From Chondrus crispus (lineage: Eukaryota > Rhodophyta > Florideophyceae > Gigartinales > Gigartinaceae): a stretch of DNA of 64,000 bases. The DNA is taken from contig NW_005179382.1 in NCBI RefSeq assembly GCF_000350225.1, positions 62,001 to 126,000 of the forward strand, given 5' to 3'. Below the pieces are notes generated by a model. It saw only the letters and a list, made by a program, of their open reading frames with translations. It searched no databases and had not been told where the DNA came from. The translations under genes were made by a program, and so were the position numbers. Below, piece by piece: positions 53,061 through 62,338 of this stretch (its first letter is position 1; every line of letters starts with the position of its first letter).

Positions 53061-53320
53061 CGTAAGCTCGCTTCGAATCGGCATTGCGTCTGGTTTGCTG
53101 TGTGCATGACGTGACAATGAGTCGGAAGCAGGTATGAAGGTATTGTCTTGCATCCAAACTCCCTTCGACTCGGCGTTGCGTCTGGTTTGCTGTGTGTATG
53201 ACGTGACAACGAGTCGGAAGCAGGTATGAAGTTATTGTCTTGCATCCAAACTCCCTTCGACTCGGCGTTGCGTCTTACATCCAAACTCCCTTCGATTCGG
53301 CGTTGCGTCTTGACTGGTGT
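53061..53320. repeat. 92-bp tandem repeat with a short partial unit
   Basis: CTTCGA(A/C)TCGGC(A/G)TTGCGTC starts at 53071, 53163 and 53255 (92-bp steps), then 53290 (35 bp, truncated). Each full unit carries GGTTTGCTGTGTG and ATGACGTGACAA(C/T)GAGTCGG. Another copy stands alone near 51967. Confidence 0.75.
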
Positions 53321-53631
53321 GTTTGTAATGCAGACCCCGTGCTGAAACCCCCAAGAATGGGGTGTGCATATCGCGTATGAAAAAAAAAAGATTTACAACC
53401 AGGGAGAACGCGCCCAAGAATACAGTAGTGCCAATGCCATTATCTCTCGCGTACCGGACCACATAGCGGGTCTGGTGTGCCCATCTCCAGAGAATGTAAA
53501 ACTCCAGGAGGACAGCGTGAGTATTGTTTGTGGGCTCGTGTGAGTAACAAAAACAAAAGGCTGCTTGCTATTCGAAGAAATCAGGCGATGAATTGATCTA
53601 GGCAGATCACGCAATATGGAAGCAGTGCAGT

Positions 53632-53674
53632 ACTGCCGTGCCTATGCTGTAGGCTACAGCATAGGCACGGCAGT
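53632..53674. repeat. 43-nt palindrome with perfect 21-nt arms
   Basis: Left arm begins ACTGCCGTGCCTATG at 53632, centre G at 53653, right arm ends CATAGGCACGGCAGT at 53674. It lies about 40 bp upstream of the TATA box of the 53830 gene. Confidence 0.9.
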
Positions 53675-53711
53675 TTTAGGAAGTTGCATCCAAGCAACTT
53701 CCCAAAACGCG

Positions 53712-53718
53712 TATAAAA
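53712..53718 (+). promoter_or_regulatory. TATA box of the 53830 gene
   Basis: GCGTATAAAACCG, 112 nt before the ATG, leaving room for an 80-nt CA-rich leader (CTGCAACAGCAAATCATC). Spacing is right for a pol II promoter. Confidence 0.6.
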
Positions 53719-53829
53719 CCGTTGCGCTAGAGAAGCGAAATCTCCCCACTCATCCCTCTTCCCTGCAACAGCAAATCATCTCCAACAGCAAACCGTTTCT
53801 CACTTCAGCAAATTCTTTCCCTCTGCACT

Positions 53830-54051
53830 ATGAAGTTCTCTCTCGCCATCTGCCTCCTTGCCTGTCTTCTGGCCGTAGTTGCGGCTGTTCCGGCGAAGCC
53901 TCGCCTTCCCAAGCTTGGAGAGGCTACCCGCCAATACTTTGACCCTCGGCGCTGTAAGTGTTCAATCATCCAGGAAATGTTTTTGGGCGACAAGGGAAAT
54001 CTGCAACTCACACCAGAAACTCTCGACTTTGTGCCCGCTGCCTCGTCTTGA
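53830..54051 (+). CDS. Small secreted protein, 73 aa
   Basis: ATG 53830 in the context CACTATGAAG. Residues 1-19 (MKFSLAICLLACLLAVVAA) are a textbook signal peptide with likely cleavage after VVAA or AVPA; the mature peptide is about 54 residues with PAKPRLPKLGEATRQYFDP and two nearby cysteines (RRCKCS). A consensus TATA box, a long leader and no intron support a genuine gene. Function unknown; it could be a signalling, wall or defence peptide. The length is below usual annotation cutoffs. Confidence 0.7.
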   Translation: MKFSLAICLLACLLAVVAAVPAKPRLPKLGEATRQYFDPRRCKCSIIQEMFLGDKGNLQLTPETLDFVPAASS

Positions 54052-55136
54052 ATTTGTTTCACTTCTTGTTCTTTGCTTTCATTAGGTTTTGATCGCGCGC
54101 CCCCGGGATTAGAATTCTGCTGTTTTGAGGCAGTACCCCCGGGCTACCCTCCCTGCCAAGGCATATCGTTTTAGGTCTACTCTCGTCATCTCGGAAGTTG
54201 CCGCTGTTCTCTTCCTTTCTTAAGTTTCTTTGAAAAGCATTTAGTCACCCGACATTACGCAGCGCACGAACCAGAGAGATCTCGTAAACGAAATTAGAAT
54301 TTGCGGCCGTTGTGCCCACTTCCCTTTCTGAGATTCATTCGTACACGCCACTCAGCGGAGTAGTGCTCTTCACGTATTGTCGTTCAGACTTGGTGCAACA
54401 TGAACACATCGGCTAGTACAACATCTCTTGAGAAAGTTTATCAGTACACACATTTCCGTGTTTGCCACTAGTGCTGACTGAACAGTGCTTGTCGATGTGT
54501 ATTATTCATCATTATGCAAATGCTTTCACGACTTCTAGTGTCCATCGGACCTTTAGTCCTCATATGAGGACAAAAGTTTTTTTTCTAGACAACGCAAAAC
54601 CGCGATTTCACTTCTGTTTTTTGCAACCAGAAGGCCATCACTAATATGGAGGTGCACAAGCCCAAGATGGCCTCTGCATAGAATCGAACATTAGCTGCAG
54701 GCTCACAAGCACAGCATGAAAAGGTCTGTGCGGGAGCAGTGAAGCCACACCATCTGTGCAGTGTGGAAAAAAGCCGTGGCATAACACCTGTGCCATGGGT
54801 AGCGGCGCTTGCCATCGCCGCCAGCAGCGAAGGGCGAAGGGGATGGGTGGCGCGTGGCTGCGACAAACACACGTTTTGTATGTTTACCCCCGTGCTCGCT
54901 CGCAAGCAACGAATACAATACTACATACATCATTAACACGAGCAGCGCAAAGAAAGCAGTTGTTGCCGCGCATGACTGCTGCTTTGTCCGGAAAAGATGC
55001 CCGCCAATCGGCGAGCTCGACAAAGGCAACTAACGGCACCGATACGCTCAGCGAGTGCGTCCCAAAACCGATCCGGCTTCGCTCCAATGGCAGGGCGGCA
55101 CTCACCGGGCGCCGCGCTAGCTCCCGCGCAAACACG
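54052..55136. other. Intergenic between the small secreted protein and the GST-like gene
   Basis: Contains a piggyBac-related end (54535) and short frames that lack ATG starts in most cases. No gene supported. Confidence 0.45.
54535..54590. repeat. Relic of a piggyBac-family terminus
   Basis: CTAGTGTCCATCGGAC followed at 54556-54571 by the perfect palindrome GTCCTCATATGAGGAC, matching the layout of the left end at 39422 (CTAGTGTC..., then CCTCATATGAGG about 20 bases on). No transposase nearby: a MITE or deletion derivative. Confidence 0.6.
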
Positions 55137-56583
55137 CTACAGCTCCTGCTCGATCGTCCTCAACATCCAGTTGATGGCTCCGCAAAACTGCTCCATGGCC
55201 CTGATGGGCATATCCCTCGGCGAGCAGCATCTCACTCGTTCAAACCGAAGAGCATGTCCAAGCATGACCCATTCTTCGGTCTTAACAGTCTCCCTAACCC
55301 GGATCTCCGCCTCCTCCAGTTTAGACGGGTCCAACAGGACCTCGCTAAGCACCCTGAAAGCAAAGTCCGTGACGCTATGAAACTCGTCCGGGCATCCCTT
55401 GACGCCGCGCATGGCGTCCTTCGTGACAGCGGCGTGGTTGCGGCAGATGGCGTTGGCGGCCTGCTTACGGTGTTGGGCGCCCTCATGGCCATCGTTGAGC
55501 ACGTGCTTGCTGCGGGCCGTCTCGACGGCCAGCGACACCGGGCTCCGCGTGCGCAGGAAGGACACCGGACCGATCTGCGGCGGCAGGGCGCCGATGTGGG
55601 TCCAGTCGTCGCTCTGCAGGTACGTGGCGGGCTCCCAGGCGTCCCACGCGGCAAACCAGCGGCGTAGGTTCGGGCGGCCGTCGGCTAGCTCCAGGTTGCG
55701 CCAGAACTTGAGAGAGGAGCGCGCGCGCTCGAAGATCGTGGCTGGGGAGGAAGGGGTGTTAGGATCAGGCGGGCATTGTTTGGAGAAGCAAAAAAAGCGA
55801 GGACAAAGGTGATGAGGACTTACAGAAATTGATGTCGACGAACGAGGGCTCCGGGCCCGGGTAAAAGAAGGAGCCCTCAAAGTCGCCGAGGCAGGTCTCG
55901 ATGAGATCGAGGGTGTGGTTGACCGGTTCCAGGCCTCTCCCGAGGCTAGACATGGCGCCTCGCAGGGCACCGAGCCACGAGCCGGTGAAGACGCGCTCGA
56001 GGCGCATGTAGCGGTGAAAGGCCTGCATCATGTCGTTATCATCGACCGGAATCATCTGGCGGTACGGTGTCTGAAACGTGTCCTCCAGCAAGAACATGAT
56101 ATCCATGGACTCGGTGATGATCGTGCCGTCCAGCTGGATGACCGGGAGCAGGCCGGTCGGGACGATCTTGAGAAACTCGGCGGGCTTGGAGCCGTAGCAG
56201 CTCATGTTGACCTTCTTGACCATGTAGGGGACCTTCTTTGCCTCGAGCAGGAGCTGGACCTTGTGGCAGTAGGGGCACCAGCAGGCGTGGTCGCGGTAGA
56301 GGACGAGGCGGACGTCGGCGTCCTTCTGCGAGAAGAGGCGGAGCGACTCGCGCTCCTTGGTGGGCGAGATGAGGTTGGGGCCGTTAACAAAGTCGTCGGG
56401 GGAGGCGCGGGCCAACAGCTTTTCCCACGGCGCGGCGGGCACTGGCGCTGACACGGAGGGCTGCGCGGCGGTGGCCATGCTGCATGGCGCGCGGCGCGGG
56501 CGGCGGGCGGAGAGGGCGGGTGCGCGGCGCGGGCACGGCGTGACCAGGAGGAAGGAGGAGTGGACGAAGAGTGGCGCCGGCAT
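55137..56583 (-). CDS. Plastid-targeted glutathione S-transferase-like protein, 454 aa, one intron
   Basis: Glutathione-dependent redox or conjugation enzyme, probably in the plastid. Exon 1 is 56583-55824 and exon 2 is 55741-55137; the 82-nt intron (55823-55742) has GTAAGT and CCCCAG ends. The split Ser codon joins INF-S-TIFERA. Residues 1-55 are Arg/Pro/Ala-rich, a likely transit peptide. A thioredoxin-fold domain spans about 92-170 with the glutaredoxin-like active site CPYC (103-106), the cis-Pro loop TGLLPV (143-148) and ESMDI (158-162). The helical C-terminal GST domain follows (SFVDINF; NLRRWFAAWD). The C-terminal extension of about 130 residues after the GST fold is unusual in length. 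The subclass is not certain. This is the clearest housekeeping-type gene of the window. Confidence 0.85.
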
Positions 56584-56694
56584 TGAAGCGCTGGGCGGGC
56601 GCGGGGAGAGAAGAGGTGATGCGGGAGCGGGGGGCGGTGGGGGTGGAGTGGAGATGACGGAAGGCAGGGAGGCGATGCGAGGGCGGCGGGACGG

Positions 56695-56815
56695 GAAAAC
56701 GATATTTTGGTTTTTCGGTTGTTTTTTTTGATGAGCGTGGCCACCAGTTGGGACGTGGACGGTCAGAGAGAGACCTCCGCGGGGGCGGTATGATCGAGAG
56801 GCGGAGTGCGGGCCG
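56695..56815. repeat. Sequence block upstream of the GST-like gene, duplicated at 61170-61265
   Basis: GATATTTTGG, TTTTTCGGTTGTTTTTT, GCGTGGCCA, GATG/GACG and GCGGTATGATCGAG occur in the same order and spacing at both places. Here it is in the promoter/leader region of the minus-strand gene. Confidence 0.6.
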
Positions 56816-56946
56816 CGTAGCGGTGGTACTCGAGTACCGTTTCGTAGCGGCTGCAGCCAGTTTTATGCAGCAATTGTCACGAGATCGCGGCAGATAATAA
56901 GCTTGAACTAACGCACTCCACGGGATCCCATCTGCTTCTTTCATAG

Positions 56947-57108
56947 TTAGACGCCCTCAGGCAGATCAGTCTGTCCATCTTCCTGCCCCTTTTTCTTCTG
57001 CTGCCCCTTCTTCTGCTGCGCTTTCCACCACTCCTTCACCTGCATTCTCTTGTACACGTAGGTCACCATCACAATCCCTGTCGCAGAGACCTGCATCAAA
57101 GTATCCAT
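56947..57108 (-). CDS. Possible 53-aa membrane microprotein
   Basis: ATG 57108 to TAA 56947. Residues about 4-19 are hydrophobic (LMQVSATGIVMVTYVY), followed by a Lys/Gln-rich tail (VKEWWKAQQKKGQQKKKGQE). AATAAA precedes it on the same strand (57112-57117), and it might be the last exon of a longer gene including 57262-57576. No family recognised. Confidence 0.35.
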   Translation of the reverse strand: MDTLMQVSATGIVMVTYVYKRMQVKEWWKAQQKKGQQKKKGQEDGQTDLPEGV

Positions 57109-57128
57109 TACGTTTATTGAAAAGAAAA

Positions 57129-57157
57129 CGTATCAGAGCATACGCAGCTCTGATACG
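57129..57157. repeat. Inverted repeat with 11-bp arms
   Basis: CGTATCAGAGC (57129) and GCTCTGATACG (ending 57157) around a 7-nt loop, between two minus-strand ORFs. Confidence 0.8.
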
Positions 57158-57261
57158 CTACCAGGCGGCCTAGCACAATCGCCGAAAACACCTGCGAGAA
57201 ACAGGTTAAAAACCCGGAACAACAGCTGCCATACGTCTTTGTTCTTGTTGCGCACCTTCTT

Positions 57262-57576
57262 CTATCTGCGCACAAATTCCAACCGCAAGAGAAAAGACAC
57301 TTGCCCTCCCTGTGCTGCCAACAGATAAATCCCGTTGACAAGTGCTGAAAATATCAGTGCATTGCGGGCAATGGAAACGTCAGACAAGAGAAATATCAAA
57401 ACAGTAGCCGCCAGCGTATTGGAAAGGCGATATTGTACTTCGCAAAATATGATGGCGTTTACTAAAACCGAGAACGGCATGAAGGTGAGGTCGCCTTTGA
57501 TGATGCCGCGAGAGAAGAACTCTGTGAGACCGATGTAGATACCGCGCGCTCCCATAATCATTTCAGCAATAGACAT
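57262..57576 (-). CDS. Small multi-pass membrane protein, 104 aa
   Basis: First ATG in frame is 57576 (MSIAEMIMGARGIYIG); the frame is open upstream to a GTG at 57729, so an upstream exon is possible. Three to four hydrophobic segments (FMPFSVLVNAIIFC, LAATVLIFLLSD, ALIFSALVNGIYLLAAQ). Spaced like a small integral membrane protein; no motif assigns a function. Confidence 0.45.
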   Translation of the reverse strand: MSIAEMIMGARGIYIGLTEFFSRGIIKGDLTFMPFSVLVNAIIFCEVQYRLSNTLAATVLIFLLSDVSIARNALIFSALVNGIYLLAAQGGQVSFLLRLEFVRR

Positions 57577-57729
57577 CACAATTAGGAATCGCGAAGAGAT
57601 CAAGTTGCCTGTTGGCGTGCCGTACTCTGCTCTGCCTTTCCCCTCAAAACAGACTACAGTTCCTTTCTCTCTGCGAAGGTCCCCACTTCCGCTTTCCGCT
57701 GTTGCTCTCGCCGGCAATACACCGGGCAC

Positions 57730-58749
57730 CGCAATCCCCTCACCTCCTCCTCGCTTCGCGCTCCTAAGCGAGGCAGAGGATTTATTCTAGGTCGCATCAG
57801 CCGGGGGCTCATAGAGTTGTAAATCTCCTCGTCGCATGATCTGCTATGTAGCATATTCACGTAAGAATCAACAGCTCTAGCAGCTCATTGGTACGGTGCT
57901 ACATCAGTATCGCGGAAACGCTCCCGTACTGTGTCTTCAGAAACACAACCTAACCTTAGGTCACACACACATAGCCGGGCAGTAGTACAGTATGTAATAT
58001 TGTGTGCTGTGCTCTGGCCTCCGGCGTTCGTTCGGGCCACTTGCCATCACCCGGTAGGGCATGGCATCATTGCCAAAGAGGTCCGACTTGATGAAGCGGA
58101 TGGCGCCTTCGATGAACATATGGCTGAGAAGAATATACGGGAAGCGGCTGACGCACAGAAAGCGAAAGTAGAGAAGACGTCGCTCTGGCGGTATACCCCA
58201 TCGCGGCGGGGTACCCCATCGCGGCGGGGTACGTTCCCTACGGGGGGAAGGTTTAGGTTCACTACGACTGTCGCAGCTGAGGGATCGGTCGTAGCTGATG
58301 GAGGTGGCCGGGGCAAGTGGGGCGCCGGGAGGGGTTGCGCGGGTGGTGGCGGTGGGTGGACTAGTGCTCCTTTGGAGGTGTTAATTGGGATAACTTGGTG
58401 TGCATGGGGCTCCTCTAGGGAGGAGGGAAAGCCTCAAGAGATGTCTGGATAAAAGTTTGCGGAGACGTTCCCTTCTGTGAAGAAGTGATGAAGACCGGAA
58501 AGTCGTCTACAGCCTCAGAGATCAGGACTGGTATTGAAGCAATATAGTTCATAGAAGCAATGGCGTAGCTTCTGCATGGTGTAAGAGTCCACACGTGTAG
58601 TTGTCGCTAGTCATTTACAGTGAACCCTCTCGATATGGATACGCTCGGTGGACGTAATCCGTATCCATTTGCGGAGGTTATTCACATACGGAGCCCGTAT
58701 CATAACGGTGTCACGGTGACCTGCATCTCTCAGAATGTCAGTGCTTTAC
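57730..58749. other. Intergenic; one doubtful plus-strand frame
   Basis: A plus frame (57931-58452) starts with GTG, not ATG, but the part EVRLDEADGAFDEHMAEKN around 58078-58135 has protein-like composition. Two direct 17-bp copies of CCCATCGCGGCGGGGTA are at about 58198-58231. No gene supported. Confidence 0.35.
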
Positions 58750-59004
58750 TTAAAAAATGTATTTATCGTCGTCTGGACTGTGCAATTCCCCTTCTTGGTA
58801 CGCAGAGATATCGGGACGAAAACCATACTTTCCGTTGATGATGCGGGACATGACAGGTGGAGCAGGAGGTTTGGAAAGGGATAACTGTACTGAGGCCCAC
58901 TTCGCAAGGGCGCTTTGTGACGTCTGCTCCTTGCTCTTTTTGCTCTGTTGGAACTCTGCACATATTTGTTGCTTTTGGGCGAGGTTAAGCTCAGAGCGCT
59001 TCAT
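58750..59004 (-). pseudogene. CENP-B/pogo-type helix-turn-helix fragment, 84 aa
   Basis: ATG 59004; MKRSELNLAQKQQICAEFQQ then SALAKWASVQLSLSKPPAPP and VMSRIINGK follow the spacing of the N-terminal CENP-B-type HTH found in pogo/Tigger transposases and host proteins derived from them. It ends after about 84 residues with no DDE domain visible downstream, so it is a fragment of a Tc1/pogo transposase or of a derived DNA-binding protein. Confidence 0.5.
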
Positions 59005-59419
59005 CGACGATTGTCGCTTGACGGGGGCAGATGGCTACGGTACTGACAACACGCAATGTTTGCGATCAGAGGAGATTTATTGGGGGAGGACCAACAGGAG
59101 TATATGCTAGAAAGATGTTTTTGTCGAGAATGATGATAATTGTGTGTTTCCCCAATGCTTCAGACCACTGTTCCAGTGCGCCTCAGGCCGTACAAGAATG
59201 TCACGGACGGGATCTTTACGCATATTGTAATGAGAGAAACGCCCCGTAAGGGGGCGTAGCTAGAAATACGGTAGCCAGCGGAGTCGGTGACTCGTTTGCG
59301 CTCAATTGAGACAGAGACAGACTGAAGAACGAGGGGCATACTTGTTGTTGACGGCGCAAAAGAGAGATTCACTGCAGCCTACAATCTATCAACGAAGGTA
59401 CGTCAAAGAGTTACAATGA

Positions 59420-59656
59420 CTAGAAGCAGGGGACGCAACTATCATGTCTGCAACAATCACAACCCGGTCCCATCATACTGCAATCTTCACCACTGTGACA
59501 AGGAATGTAGATCATAGGACAAAACGCTCGAACTTTTCCCTCGAGCGTCACCTTGCTTGCGTCAACGACAGGGGTCTCCTTCTTGGGGGTGGAAACCGCG
59601 ATGGTGGAAGCGAGAAGAGCAGCAAGGATGAAAGCGAACATGAAAAGACGAGCCAT
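59420..59656 (-). CDS. Secreted cysteine-rich peptide, 78 aa
   Basis: ATG 59656. Residues 1-20 (MARLFMFAFILAALLASTIA) are a signal peptide; the mature part has a short acidic/basic spacer (TPKKETPVVDASK) and a C-terminal cysteine cluster CPMIYIPCHSGEDCSMMGP followed by GCDCCRHDSCVPCF, eight cysteines with a C-C pair, compatible with a disulfide-knotted fold. A TATTTTAAAAC stretch on the same strand about 85 nt upstream may serve as TATA element. No intron. A secreted defence, adhesion or signalling peptide is plausible; no family recognised. Confidence 0.7.
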   Translation of the reverse strand: MARLFMFAFILAALLASTIAVSTPKKETPVVDASKVTLEGKVRAFCPMIYIPCHSGEDCSMMGPGCDCCRHDSCVPCF

Positions 59657-59927
59657 GTTTTCGGATAGAGTCGGTGGATAAGAGTGGATGCAATTCGAGG
59701 TGAGAGAACTAAGATTGATTGGGAGGCGAGTACTTGATGTTTTAAAATACTTCGGCGACAGCAGCGCTCGGGTATAAATGCAGCAAAACTGGGTCCGTGT
59801 GAAAACCCATTCGCAGCCTTGCGGTTGTGATCAGATTTTATTACCATAGAATCATTGGCAGTAAGCGCTACTGTGCGAAGCATTGCATCAAGAGCACCGC
59901 GATTGGTTGGATGAATGGATTACCGTC

Positions 59928-60057
59928 GAAGCAGTTTTAAAAAACTGCTTCAACGAAACTTAGAGCATCTCCACCGGTTGAAGCAAATCAGTAAAATTAT
60001 TTGACATGTGCTTACCTAAGCTTCGTTGAAGCAGTTTTTTAAAACTGCTTCAACGAA
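59928..60057. repeat. 130-bp MITE-like element with hairpin ends
   Basis: Left end GAAGCAGTTTT-AA-AAAACTGCTTC (59928-59951) followed by AACGAA; right end is a 36-nt palindrome with 17-bp arms TTCGTTGAAGCAGTTTT (60022-60057). The ends are inverted copies of each other, so the whole block folds on itself. Confidence 0.75.
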
Positions 60058-62338
60058 CCTTACCTTCATGTGTTGTGTACTGCAACGTTTCTTGGATGCA
60101 TTTTTTCTGGCTGGAGGGTAAAGTTTATACAGTATGATACAGGTGCTATTAGGTCTTTCTTGCAAAGACTCTCAAACTACGCAAAGACGGGGTACTGTAC
60201 CTTCACTGTTCAGTTGTTGCTAGCAACTGGCACCAGTTGGGTACAGGATGATGCAGTTCGCCGACTTTCTAAAACTGGTTTTTGATTTGGAGGCGGACGA
60301 CGAGTATCCTACGCAATGCTGGATTATTTTGGAGAATGAGCATTCTCAGCCGTCAGTGGGGTGCAGCTAGTGACGGGCCCAATGGCACATCCCGCGCAAG
60401 CCCTCCCGGGGCAGCGGGGGGCGAGACCGGTGTTTAGATTATGGGATCTCAAGCAAGGATGCCAACGTCCTTCGCTGGAAATCTGTGCGGCTTCCTCGAC
60501 AAATTGGGCTTCTTTTCCTCCCAGCATTTTCACCGGTGCCCAGCCCGGGAAATACTGTTTGCAAAATAAATTCTCTCTTCAACATCAGCCAGTCGTCTGG
60601 AAATCAGAGACCGATGAGTGGGGGGTCAATTTTCGCTCGCGGGCGGTTGCAGCCCCACTGGTGCCTCTAAACGACAAGTGATTTGCCTCGTAGGAGGGCA
60701 GCCTTTTCGCAAAAATAAGCGCACTAAATCGCAAATTGGGAAAGTCTATTTGACAGTGCTCATTTAATGGATTTGCCCCCCTCAACAATGACATCTTGCA
60801 GACCATCGGGTTGGCAGCTTCGACTAACTGAGAGAGTCAGACTCTATTGGATTTTTAATTTCCAGTTGCCTTTTAACCTGAATATTTTCTCCGAATATGT
60901 AACGATGGAAAACGTTTCATGCATGCTAAAGGAAAACCTTCCATGCTGTGGTATGGGAGACGAAGCGCGACTTTTAGTTGGAAAAAGAAGAATACGCAGC
61001 TCTTTCTCTTGCTCGAGGGAGCGCGAGCATTTTGAGGTGGAGATGGGGTGAGGTTAACGTTGGCGCAGGGGGAATACGTGCGCGCAGCGGATTGGACGAG
61101 ATGGCGGAAGCCAGAGATCGCTGCCGGGTACAATTGTACTTGTAGGTGGGACACGACTACTTCACTGTAGTAAAGATATTTTGGGGTTTTTAGTTGTTTT
61201 TTGAGGGGCGTGGCCATTGGATGGGATGTCGGGCCCGCGGTATGATCGAGGAAAGCAGAGCGACGTCACACCTCTGACAGGGACCGCCGGACACCCCAAC
61301 ACCCCAACATAAGGTTACACAGTGGAGCAGGTCTTGATGCAATCTGAGATCCGTCGCAGGGATTGCTGTTATGCAATAAGCCAATGGGGTCATTTCTAGC
61401 CCTTGTCGGCTCTATGAATCCCGAAAGAATACTGCTGTGCCGTTCGCTCTCGCCAGCCAGACCACACAGCGGATCTACTGACCCCAATCGATGTATGAGA
61501 ACAGTCCATACCTGCTGCGTGAATAGTTTGCGTACTGTAACATTACCTTGTAAGTTGTGATCAAATTCCCCCCTCGAAAAATACACCAAGCACCTTTCAA
61601 GTCATGATATCTTGTGGCTTCTTCGACTGTTACGCACCTCTACAGCTTGTACGCAGTCAATATTGGTCTCAAGAGAATGAACCAACTCTGAAAGGCCACG
61701 GTGAGCAGCGCTTGTGCGCTCTTGTAAAGAACAAAAGACGTCTTGCTACCAAGGGTATTCGGAGGAATCAGGCGATGAGCTGACACAAGATTGCATCCTT
61801 GCTCTGATTCTCTCGTGATAAGGGCTTAGCCTGGCATCTTCTGTGAGCTTCAATCGATTATACAATGTTCAAACATATTATATATTCTCCATATTATCAG
61901 ATGGTCAACGAAGTGGAAAAATCGCAGATATGCTTTCACCTCGCAATCTGGAAGCAGTTTAAGGTTTACGCAGAAAGAATTTCACAAATAATTGTGACAA
62001 ATAGAGGTATGATAAGTAACATTGGCATTTCTGAATTTCACAAATTGAAGATATACCGAGAAGTGTTTACGCCAGGCATCAAGCACCATCACATGAGTAT
62101 TATCACGTAGCCCAATTTTGCAGCCCATCCCACAGCTCCTCAAACCGCCATGTCCCTCGGACGACAAAAGGACCACAACCCCCGGGCCGTTTGCTCGCGC
62201 ATCGCCGGGTAGACTTCCCTGCTACCCTCGATCTTCAAGAAAAAGGACTCAGACCCAAGCTCCGCCCTGTCATCAAACTTTATGTTAGCCGGTTTACTGC
62301 TCACATTACACAGCAGCTGAAATGATCGCGAGAAGCAA
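60058..62338. other. Intergenic with dispersed repeats
   Basis: Contains the duplicate (61170-61265) of the block upstream of the GST-like gene, the 61450-61520 copy of the 52610-52730 repeat, and 61700-61780 (AATCAGGCGATGA, CTTGCTA) matching about 53510-53600. On the minus strand 62320-62160 reads NIKFDDRAELGSESFFLKIE and then SREVYPAMREQTARGLWSF, a protein-like scrap of unknown origin. Confidence 0.4.
61170..61265. repeat. Second copy of the GST-upstream block
   Basis: GATATTTTGGGGTTTTTAG, GTTGTTTTTTGAGGGGCGTG, GCCATTGGATGGGATG and GCGGTATGATCGAG match 56695-56815 in order. No GST coding sequence accompanies it. Confidence 0.6.

Noticed and set aside
53061-53320. CRISPR-like array
   Set aside because: Direct repeats of 92 bp are contiguous without unique spacers and the genome is eukaryotic.
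55399-56451. Plus-strand ORFs across the GST-like gene
   Set aside because: Shadows of the minus-strand coding sequence, whose intron and CPYC motif are clear.
57577-57729. N-terminal extension of the small membrane protein
   Set aside because: Would start at GTG; a eukaryotic gene should use the ATG at 57576 unless an upstream exon exists.
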